A stretch of DNA of 64,000 bases from Nyssa sinensis (taxonomy: Eukaryota > Streptophyta > Magnoliopsida > Cornales > Nyssaceae): contig CM018052.1 in NCBI GenBank assembly GCA_008638375.1, positions 21,345,071 to 21,409,070 of the forward strand. The letters are read 5' to 3'. The notes under the pieces were generated by a model. The model worked only from the letters and a program-made list of their open reading frames with translations, did not search any database and was not told the DNA's origin. Below are positions 25,767 to 35,300 of this stretch, piece after piece. The stretch's first letter is position 1, and the number at the start of each line of letters is the position of its first letter. A program made the translations under genes and the position numbers.

Positions 25767-25985
25767 CCTTGAGACTACAAAGCTGGATAGTCTCTAAATC
25801 TGAAACAAGAAGTGGGCCGAAACGTCCTTCCCGTGTGTTTTGGTTGAGAGAGAAGAAGAGATCTAGAGAGAGAAGGGAACGGCTTGAGGGTTTATCCTGC
25901 TCAGCCGCTCTTCACGCATACAAGAACAAGAATGAATGAGTTGTTTGTGACCTATAAAACCCTAGGAGGAAAATAAGTATTTATA
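25767..25985 (-). promoter_or_regulatory. Captured promoter and 5' leader exon
   Basis: On the minus strand, TATAAATA (25985-25978) is followed by a CCTAGGGTTTT telo-box-like motif (about 25966-25956). A pyrimidine-rich leader then has CTCTCTCTAGATCTCTTCTT and ends at a TCTCAAG|GTAATT donor near 25767. This looks like a plant core promoter plus a non-coding first exon, placed upstream of the IBR3-like exons on the same strand. Which gene it came from is unknown. Confidence 0.5.
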
Positions 25986-26417
25986 CTTAAAAACATAAAC
26001 GAGTCACGAGCCGAGCCACTATCCGAGCTTATACGAGCCTGTTCACGAGCCTGACAAGTCGAGCCTCTTTTGGGCTCGGCTCGACTCGTGTATTAATTGA
26101 ACCGAGTTTGAACGAGCCATAATCGAGCCGAACTCGAGTTGTTCATGAACGGCTCTGTTTGTTTGCACCCCTAATCCTATGCCTCAGGAAATTGTTGGTG
26201 GCATAATCGCTTCATCTATTAATTTAATACAAGTACAAAATTAATTTAATACAAATCCATAAAGTAATACAATTACAATTAATTGAAACCTTGTCTTACA
26301 CGTTCTCTGAACCACTTTGGAAACAAATTTTCTTGTGTTTGCTCTAGATCAGAACTTGATACATGTTCTCTCTGAAGCTCGATCATATGCTCACTGCATA
26401 AGATAAGATATGTTATA

Positions 26418-29400
26418 TGTCACGCCCCAAATTTCCACGAACTTGGGAAGTGAGTGAAAATAATAAAGAAAATGAAACAAAGGAAAATTTAAATGGGTTC
26501 AATTAGACAAGCATTCATTTTCTTCAACATATAACCACATAAAGCACATCCCATAAATATATCGTTCACGTGTCATTTGGGCTTAAGCCCTTACATCTCA
26601 AAACACGCCCCAAGGGCCAAAAATCCTTCTAAGTTTCTATCTCCTCCACTCTGCAAGACTTCCTCAAGTTTCAAGTGCTGGGAGCATCATCTGTAATATG
26701 GTATCCCACAAATAGGTCAACACAATTGCTGGTATGACACAATGCTAATGCAAGGAACAAAATTAAGGCGTGACATGTGCAAGTTTACATTTATAATCTA
26801 CATTCTATCCAATTCATCAACATAATGCAAAGGCGGTATGTGTGACACACCCATGTAAACTCTATGCCACACCCATGTCTCGTTTACGGATTCACTTTCG
26901 ATGGATCAATGTGTACCAATGCAATGGCTAATTTTGAGTTTTTCACCACAAGATCTATACCCTCATAATGCATAGCACCACGTGTTCAACCCATACTATG
27001 CTTTTAAGAATCACACCATGCCAATATGCCTTGATTCCACCATGCAATCATGCAGTCTCAATGAAGCATTTTACCAACATATGGAACATGCTTTAAATAA
27101 TGCATTCCACTTAATGCAACAATAATAATATTTGAATCACCAAACCTCTTCCACATGTGTGTATGCTATATATAATTAATTTAAACACGTACTCAAATCA
27201 CATATTCACAATCTTAACAACACTCCAAGAGTATAAATCATGTACAACACTAACACATAGAACAAATCATAACTCCAAAGAACACCCAAGCATATAAACA
27301 ATCAACTCTAGGTTTTGTTTCAAAGAAACCATTCCCTATGTGATCGTCTAACATCAAATAAACATATGATTCATTCAATCAACATGCAAATCATTCCTAA
27401 ACCTAATCCTATTCATTACTTAGCAAAATATCATACCTGATAGGGTTTGTCTCAACCCTAGGGAGTTGTGTTTGCTACGCAGTCAAACCAATCGGTGATA
27501 ATACAGTCCTCTTACTGTATCTGTCTAGAAGATCAAACCGACTTCTCATTTCCTTTCAATGTTCCTAAGATTCACAAATATGTTTCAGTCTATCGTTATA
27601 TGAATCTATGTTATTCATCAAATTTTATGTCTCTTTACTATTAGTATTTCTTTTACTTGAATAGACTCTACCATTAAATTCGGAACGATGAACAAAGTCG
27701 ATTTAGGTTTTTGCGGAATTCAATTCGGGCATCTGTACTAAAAAGGGCAAAATGGTCATTTTACACTTTTTGGGTTCCTACTTCTCGAGATCTCTTTTCA
27801 TAAATCGGACTCTATGGTTGAGTCTAGAATGCTCAAAATAATAAAAATTTACTATTCTTTTATTTTAATCGGAGTTCGTTTGACTACTTTTTGACTTAGT
27901 GGCATTTTTGTAATTTTTATTTATTTTTAATTAATTAATTAAATTAATATTTTATTCTGGGGTCAAATCATAATAACCATAAAAATTTTGGGTCACTTTT
28001 TAATTTTTAAAATTCGTGGGTCAAATCAGAATTTCTGATTCCACTATTCTAAATCAGAATAGCCAAACATTGGCTAACCCTCAAAACTGGAATAGGATAT
28101 CCCTATCCCCAAATCAATTTTCAATTTAATTTCTTACACCTGTTACCAAACGGTCCAAATTCCTACTTAAGTTATAACCAAAACGAAACAGCTTCAGGGT
28201 ATCCGACACGTATGGGTGGGTCGAATCTAACCCGACCCGAACTGGTCCAAACCTAAGGCCCTAAACAGTTCCTTTTTGTCCGGTTGGTGTCTGGTAGGGT
28301 TTCGGCTCCTTCTCCAGCACCGGCGACTGTTCCGATCATATTTTTGCATGATTTCAATGCGATTTTTCCTCATTTTCAATGGGTTTCTCATTCCTAACTT
28401 CGGTTTTTGATTTAAACTACTACAACTTCTCAAACAGTGAGATTTCAGTGGGGAATCGATTTTCCGGCGAGCTTGGTTATTCTCAATCTCTTGATTGTTT
28501 GTTAACTGTTTTGGTCTCTTTCCTTTTCTAACATCTTTCTACATTTAATAGGATTAACCTCTCATCATTTAAATCAAGTTTAACACCCAACAACCCTAGA
28601 ACCCGATTATCATCATAAACCTACAACTATTGATTTCTACCCCATTTCTTGATCTTTTAATTTGATTCAAATTGCAATAAAACCCTTATTTCATCCTTAA
28701 TAAGAACTTACTCTTTAAAACCCTTAAAATTTTAAAAACAGAAACTAAACCCAACTCACCCATTTTTCTAATTTCTTGGTATAGCCTCTCTCTTCTCCTT
28801 TCTTGTCTGCTGTTTCAACTTCTGGACTTTCCAATGATTTTCTCAACTTCTTGAAAATGTTCACAGCCCTTCAATTTCTCTATCCTTTCTGATTTTTCCT
28901 ATCTCACGCACACCTATATACATATATACAACTTCACTCAAAACCACCCACCTTACCCACGATTTTCCCCTTCTTTCCTTCCCTTTTCTGACTCCTTCTT
29001 CTACTTTCCTTCTTGTCTCACCTCTCCATTTAATGTTGCGTGTGTTTTGTGTTATATATATATATATATGTATATTATATTACACCGGCACACACACTGC
29101 ACACACAACAGCGCACACACACCCACTTGCACACACAGGCTGGCACACACACCCCACTTGCATGCATGCTTTCTTTTCCTGTCATTTTTCTTTTAATGTA
29201 TTCAAATACATTTATATATACACATAATATACCATATTATACATATTCACATATATACTACTTAACTTATACATATTTTTATACATATGCATATACTCAA
29301 ATGTACACGTTTATACTAGTTTCTAATCATGTACACATACACTGATATTCTATCATCTATGCATGGTTGTGTACGTACGCATGCATAAGAATGCGTGCAT

Positions 29401-29599
29401 GCACGCATTATGAGGCATGGTTCTGGGTTGCTTGGGTGTCACCCGTATTGACTACACAATTAAAATTGTTTCACATTCCTAAACCATTATGTCCGTATGA
29501 TATCATGATATAGAGCTTTAACAGCTTGGTTACAATTGGTATTGTATTACTCGACCGGTCTACCTCAGTTCACTTGTTATCTCGAGTCAGGGTATTACA
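26418..29599 (-). mobile_element. Solo LTR (3182 bp) in the CACTA transposase gene
   Basis: On the plus strand it runs from TGTCACGCCCC to GGGTATTACA, so the element is in minus orientation. It shares blocks with the other LTRs here, for example ATCATACCTGATAGGG and CTCTTTACTATTAGTAT (also near 59534). The flanking 5-mers are TTATA on the left and ACTAG on the right, so no target duplication is present. It lies in an intron-like part of the TNP2-like gene. The right half includes CA-rich and TA-rich microsatellites (about 29056-29340). Confidence 0.8.
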
Positions 29600-32399
29600 A
29601 CTAGTACTTTACTTTTTTAAAAATGAAAACTTTATTCTCAATTTTCAGGTCTTTACATGATACGTAACTTATATTTGTGTACTAACGTAGTATCGCAATG
29701 ATTTCGATAAACTTACTCAAAATATGGCAATGTCTCATCACAGTTGTTGAGCACGGTGTAGTGGACTTTTTCAAACTCTTAAGGATGACACCATTCATAT
29801 ATACTGGCACCTATTAGCCACGCATTCTGATTAAACACCGCAAGGCCAATTCGTTGTTGCCGTGGACCACTATTAGAATTTCGCTCTTGACGATTAAACC
29901 TTGTCTCAATATCTTCAAGATGCATAGAGCAGAAGGTGAGACATTCAGCATCAACATAAGCCTCAACAATTGACTCTTCCAATCGTGCTTTGTTACACAC
30001 ATATTGCTTCAAGGTATGCAAATATCTGTTTTAATAATTAATCAGTTATACATTAAAATAGTTAGGATGGATAGATAACAAAAATCATAAAATTAAATGT
30101 ACCTATCTATTAGATACATCTAACGGTATTGAAAAAGTCCGCCTATTTTTGCCTCATGAGGCAAATGCACAACTAGGTGGACCATTACATCAAAGAAAGC
30201 TAGAGAAAAAATATTTTCCAACTTGCAGAGGATCACGACAACATCCTTTTCGAGCTTTTCTAGTACTTCCAAATTCAACATCTTCGCACATAATTCTCTA
30301 AAGAAGCAGCCCAACTCAGTCAATGTAGTTGATATGTCATCGGTGAGATATCCACGTAGTGTAACTGGAAGAAGTCATTGTAAAAGGACATAACAGTCAT
30401 GACTCTTCAATCTAGATATTTTCCCATCTATAACATTTACACACCGAGATATTTCGATGCGTATCCATCTGGAAACTTCACCGATTTAAACAACTCGCAA
30501 ATCCTCATTCGCTCTGTGGATGATAACATATATTGTGCAGGAGGAACGATATATTTATCACCGCTATGTATTAGGTACAGCTCTTTCCATATTCCTAGCT
30601 CCTGCAGGTCCAATCGGGCTTTAACAGTATCCTTCGTCTTCCCTTCAATGTTCATTAAAGTTCCCAGCACATTATCACAGATGTTCTTCTTAATGTGCAT
30701 AATATCCAAATTGTGCCTCAACTTAAAGGTCTTCCAGTACAAAAAATCAAAAAATATGCTTTTCTTCGTCCAATTTAACTCCACATTAGTACGCTTCCTC
30801 TTCTTAGTACCTGGTATCTTCCCAAACCTCACTAGTTGGATGAGTGCCAATTGCGCCAACACGTCTTTGCCAGGCAATAATGGATGTAACAATTTGTGCT
30901 CCATTTTTCTATCAAACAGATGCTTCTGCCGATTTCGCCAGCCATCTGATGGCGGTAGAAAATGACGATGGCACATGTAGCATATCTTCTTTCCATTGGA
31001 CAAATGTAGGGAACATGTATCCTTATTGCAAACCGGACATGCCAGACACCCCTTAATGCTCCACCCAGACAAGTTCCCGTATGCTGGAAAGTCATTTATG
31101 GTCCACAGTAGCGCTGCATGCAATTGAAATGTCTCATTCTTAGAGACGTCGTATGCCTCCACTCCCACCTCCTACAATTCCTTTGACTCATCCACTAAAG
31201 GACTCAAGTACACGTCAATTTCATTACTAGGAGACTTCGGCCCTGGAATAAGTAACGACATGAAGATAAATGGTTCTTTCATACATTTCCACGGTGGCAA
31301 GTTATATGGCACAAGCAACACCGGCCACATGCTATAGGCATTACTCATGTCACTGAACGGATTAAAATCGTCGCTAGCCAGCCCAAGTCGTATGTTACAC
31401 GCCTCATTTGCAAACCATTCGTGATTTGTATCAAACTCAGCCCAAGTTTGAGAATCTGTCGGATGCCTACATACATTTTTCTCAGCAGCACGCTTCTCTT
31501 TATGCCACTGCATATCTTCTGCCGTCTTTTGAGACATTTACAACCTTTGTAGTCTAGGTTTTAAGGGAAAATATCTTAACACCTTGTGCGAAATTGTCTT
31601 ATTTTTTCCTTCATTCAGCTTGTACCTGGGTTTGTGGCACACTGTACACTCTTTAAATTGTTCAGTTTCCTTCCAAACTAACATGCAATCATTTTTGCAA
31701 GCATGTATGGGAATATACCCGAGGCTCAAATCTCTTAATATTCTTTTTGCCTCGTAATATGATTTCAGAAGAGTCTCCCCAGTAGGAAGTGCTGCTTTAA
31801 TCAATTCAATGACCATATTAAATGATTTGTTACTCCATCGGTTGATGGTCTTAATATGAAGGAGTTTCACGAGAAAGTCCAGTTTCAAAAACTTATCACA
31901 ACCCGAATATAACAGCTGCCTTACTTCCCTCAACAATGACTCAAATGCTTCTAATTGCCTCGTGTCACTCATGTGACTACTCGGCCCAGTTGTAACCCCC
32001 TGCAAGTCTACTAGCATTTGTGGCAAGCCTTCAAAGCCAACCCCAACATTATCACCAAAGTCATCATCATCTTCGTCTTCTTCTTCATCCTCAAATACCA
32101 ATCCTACGTCACAAAGTTCCCCGTGAAATTTCCAACATGTATACGTCTTATCCATCCCGTGTTCGAGTAGGTGCTCTTTGACCTCATCTATTTGCATATA
32201 ATCCCTATTATTGCACCTCCTACATGAACATCTTATCTTATTTCTCCTATCTGCAGATGCACGAGCAAACTCAATGAAATCTTTGATCCCCTTCACATAC
32301 CTTGGCAAATGTTTGCCCCTCAAGTCCATCCAACTCTTATCTATTTTCGTCTACCTAATACAAATAAAAAATGATACTCGTTATAAATATGAAACATGA

Positions 32400-32955
32400 A
32401 TCCTATCACCTCCAACTTCTCTCTAAAGGGTAAGGTGGTCCTATCCCATTCGTGAATGCACAATCTACGTTGCAATCAGCAGCAAATCAAATGCTTGAGT
32501 CCACTAGGACAAAATTTCGGCAACATCTTCCCACGATTCTCCAAGTATACGAGATAGACGTTAGCATGCCTAAATATATACCCAGAGAACAATAGGAGAC
32601 TGTGCTGAAATTTTATCATAGTGAAATATTCAAGCATATGCGCTATTGATTGCAATGCAGATTTATGCATTCCCGAATTGTCCTCTCTAGACAATTCAAG
32701 AATCAATTTTCATACACACGAGCCCAATCGCGAATAAATTTCGTGACAAGATTCACATGTGATGAAAATGACTCCCGAACGGGGCTAGGCTTACATGAAT
32801 GCAATTACATAATTAGTTTCTTAATATTTTAATTATAAAAAGGGTTGATTCATGGAATCAACACTAATTTATGCTTGTACTTTCTTAGAGAAATGGGTAA
32901 TTATATTCCAATATCAAAACAAAATTATTAATGTAATGTAACATTGAATAATTTA
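32400..32955. other. CACTA internal non-coding region upstream of the transposase
   Basis: No protein match I trust. The stretch with CTCCAAGTATACGAGATAGACGTTAGCATGCC resembles conserved untranslated regions seen next to TNP2-type genes in plant CACTA elements. That is a family impression, not a search result. Confidence 0.35.
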
Positions 32956-32959
32956 CTTA

Positions 32960-33180
32960 AATAATAATCTCCAAAGCCATTTCCCAGGAAGAACTTTGTT
33001 GAAAATACTTAAATCTTTGATTTCTAACCCACCCTCCTTCTCTATCCCAACTAACTAGGTGAAATTTCCTTTCCCCCTCTTCCCCTTCCCATAAAAGTCT
33101 CTTTGCAACTTATTTAGCCTTTTCTCGATAGAGGCTAGAATTGGAGACAAAGACAAAAAATGCGTAGGAAGACTACTGAG
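32960..33180 (-). mobile_element. Short LINE ORF2 fragment inside the CACTA element
   Basis: Minus-strand translation in shifting frames gives LSLSPILASIEKRLNKLQRDF, then EKEGGLEIKDLSIFNKVLPGK and WLWRL. This is the conserved region downstream of reverse transcriptase in plant L1-type LINEs. It is only about 220 bp, with a stop in the frame. It could be a short insertion or captured DNA. Confidence 0.7.
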
Positions 33181-34140
33181 CATACCACTATGAACTAATT
33201 ATACTATTATTTTTGAAATTTCACAAGTGCTTTAAAATTTTAGTCAGTTCCATTGTAATAAGTAATTTTCTTTCTGTATTAATTCAAACAATAATTATTT
33301 GATAAAAATCAATATCTTTTGGTGAAAACAACCCATACACACAATCATTCTTATAAATATCTCATTATGAATGGCACATTGCTTAGGGCTTCAGGCTTGA
33401 CAAACACAATCTAAACCAACTTGCAGTTAGATTTAACAAGAGGGCTCAGTAGGCATGACCAAACATCGAATGAATTCCATGTGGTTAAATCGTCAAAATA
33501 CAATAATCCGATGATAGAATATTGAAGGGAAAAAAAGTGCACAGTTGTAATGACTATGATGGCTACACTTCCTAAATGCTCAGCACTATCGCACAAAAAA
33601 ATGCCAAACTTAAAACTGATAATCACATCAAAGAGACAAGCAGTAGCAAATAATAATTTTTACTAAGCAATCAAACATGAAAAATAAGTCATCAGAATAT
33701 TGGGATTTGGGAGTAAAAGCATCGGCAATTAGCAGCATTTACAACACGCAAGAGAAATAAACTTAATAGTTAAAAAACTAAAAAATAATCAAGTAGACAT
33801 TCCTTTCAACAGTATAATAGTCACGTATTCATACATAGTAAAACAAAGCAAAAATTACACTGAAATTTGGTCATTTAAACGAAGTAAAAAACCCTAACCT
33901 TTCTCAAACGAGGTGAAATGGTGAGATTGGGGTTAAGGCGTTGTTGGCAGCAACAATGGGAGTGTCGGTGGTGGCAGTCGGTGGCAGCGGTAGGATTGTC
34001 TGCAGGGCAGTGCTAGTCGGCGGTTACGGCGATGATGATTTCTAGCCTATTCTTTGTTAATCAGCAATAGAGGGAGATTGATATAGAGAGAGAAAGAGTG
34101 GAGATCGATATATAGAGAGAAACAGAAGAAAGCATCTGAG
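33181..34140. other. CACTA internal sequence without recognised genes
   Basis: AT-rich up to about 33890, then a GC-richer block (33890-34060) with GGCAGTCGGTGGCAGCGG-type repeats, then GA-rich sequence. On the minus strand this is the expected 5' transcribed leader side of the transposase. No coding match seen. Confidence 0.4.
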
Positions 34141-34189
34141 AGAGAGAGAGAGAGAGATCGAATTGGGGATTTGAGATATAAGGACTTAT

Positions 34190-34485
34190 TAGTGATGCAC
34201 GACTTATTAGCGACACACACTGTGCGTCGCTAATAAGTCTTTGAGTGTCGCTAACTTCATGTAACATGACATCGTTTCATTTATGCATACTATTAGCGAC
34301 ACACGTGTACGTCGCTAATGGCCACTTGTACGTCTCAAATAGGTTCGCTCCTATTTTTACTCGCAGAAAACTAATTTTTTATTACTTTTTTACTAAGTTT
34401 AGCGACGCACGCTTGTGTGTTGCTAAAAGGCACCTTTAGGGACGCTTATTGAGTGTCGCTAATAATGTGCGTCGCTAAAAGTGAC
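34190..34485. repeat. CACTA right subterminal repeats
   Basis: Repeated GCGACGCAC / GTGCGTCGCTAA motifs in both orientations, matching those at 14963-15370. Confidence 0.88.
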
Positions 34486-34498
34486 TTTTCCTGTAGTG
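34468..34498. repeat. CACTA right terminal inverted repeat
   Basis: Ends TTTTCCTGTAGTG and is followed by the ATA target duplication (34499-34501). Pairs with 14943-14973. Confidence 0.95.
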
Positions 34499-34501
34499 AT
34501 A

Positions 34502-34989
34502 TTCAGATAATGTAAGAGAGTAAAAGAAATAATAAGTAGGAGAATATATTATATTGAAAGTGCCAAAGTGGTAAATTGACAACAATTGAGTTTTCAAGAC
34601 TCTTTTTATTTTATATTTTTTTTTTTTACTTTTTTTGATATAAAATATAGTTAGTTAAGACATTTATGTAACCTTTTTTTTTTTTTTTGGAAAGGATTAA
34701 ATTTTTATGAGGCTTACACACGGTTGAGTTTATAAGACTTTTGTTTTTATTTTTGGATATAAAATATAATTAGTTAAAATGTTTATGGAGCCCTTTTTTT
34801 TTGGATAAGGACTAAGGATTAGACTTTCATAAACTTTGTACTTCTACTTCTACTTCTAGTTAAATCGTACTGTTGATATATCTAAAATTTAAGACCTTAT
34901 CTATTAATGGAGCCTAAAGCGATCGTTTTAACTATCTTATAAAAAAACTTGGCCCTGGTTGGTACCAAACAAGGGCATAATCACACACC
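34502..34989. other. AT-rich sequence between the CACTA element and the LINE
   Basis: T-runs and AT-rich sequence with repeated GATATAAAATATA(A/G)TTAGTTAA-like units (about 34638-34780). No gene seen. It may include decayed LINE tail sequence. Confidence 0.4.
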
Positions 34990-35295
34990 AGTAGAAATCC
35001 GAGCAAATAATAAAAAAAATATATCTATTTCTTTCCCTCCAATATAAGCAACACCCAAAAACTTTTTGCAACAGCATCACTAGAACATTAAATTAAAGTT
35101 TAGGCTCACAGCAGGGAAATCGACACCACTGGAAAAGCAACCTCACAAGACTAACCTACAAGCCGAGTAAAAGGAAGCCCTCAAAAGCAAAATTGTAAAT
35201 CCAAGCAGTCCTCTATAGAAGAAGAAGGACGATCCGTATAACATCCATAAAATCCAAGCAGTCCATTTTCCCTACCAACTAATTACCCAGAACAC
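34990..35295 (-). mobile_element. LINE 3' untranslated piece (left of the LARD array)
   Basis: Joined across the LARD array by the TTGAC duplication, this segment directly continues the minus-strand LINE whose ORF2 stop lies near 52690. It has no coding content and is therefore read as the LINE 3' UTR. Its left limit is uncertain and no poly(A) tail was identified. Confidence 0.55.
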
Positions 35296-35300
35296 TTGAC

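Larger units (their letters stand above)
19512..26173. mobile_element. Non-autonomous hAT-type transposon carrying host gene fragments
   Basis: The ends are TAGGGGTGCAAAC and its inverted copy (19512-19524 and 26161-26173). An identical 8-bp duplication, ATCCTATG, flanks both sides (19504-19511 and 26174-26181), the hAT hallmark. Both subterminal regions (19525-19725 and 25990-26160) are packed with GAGCCGAG / CTCGGCTCG motifs. No hAT transposase is recognisable, so it is non-autonomous. The cargo, all readable on the minus strand, is a promoter/leader segment, two exons of an IBR3-like gene, and an unknown terminal exon. That exon has been duplicated around a solo LTR. The element interrupts the CACTA transposase exon just upstream of ACGPDQRISRYTG. 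Without the LTR and duplication it would be about 3.3 kb. Confidence 0.92.
18718..32345 (-). pseudogene. TNP2-like CACTA transposase gene, decayed and interrupted
   Basis: Minus-strand gene read right to left. The transposase-associated domain (about 32345-32090) has DKSWMDLRGKHLPRYVKGI and Cys-rich CSCRRCNN. The TNP2/Transposase_21 core (about 31800-30430) includes LIPGPKSPSNEIDVYLSPL and LHAALLWTINDFPAYGNLSG. DUF4218 (about 30420-30110) has KSHDCYVLLQ and FFRELCAKML. Later exons are at about 30021-29700, then 26390-26250 (EQTQENLFPKWFRERV). The DUF4216 C-terminal region (19491-18718) has ACGPDQRISRYTG and CDWWDV. In-frame stops occur at 31538-31540, 31172-31174 (where the family has Trp), 30375-30377 and 30120-30122, plus a one-base frameshift near 30456. 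The usual MDKSWM start reads IDKSWM. A hAT element (19512-26173) and a solo LTR (26418-29599) split it. Function would be cutting and joining CACTA ends; this copy is dead. Confidence 0.9.
14943..34498 (-). mobile_element. Complete-ended CACTA (En/Spm) transposon with nested insertions
   Basis: The left end starts CACTACAGGAAAAG and the right end is its inverted copy. The terminal inverted repeats match at 29 of 31 positions (14943-14973 and 34468-34498). The trinucleotide ATA flanks both ends (14940-14942 and 34499-34501), which is the 3-bp target duplication expected for CACTA elements. Inside are TTAGCGACGC-type subterminal repeats at both ends, a 161-bp tandem array, and two decayed minus-strand genes (Transposase_24 type and TNP2-like). 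The transposition-gene 5' side is therefore at the right. Total length is about 19.6 kb, of which about 9.8 kb is a nested hAT element and two solo LTRs. The coding genes carry stops and frameshifts, so it cannot move itself, but the ends look usable in trans. Confidence 0.95.
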
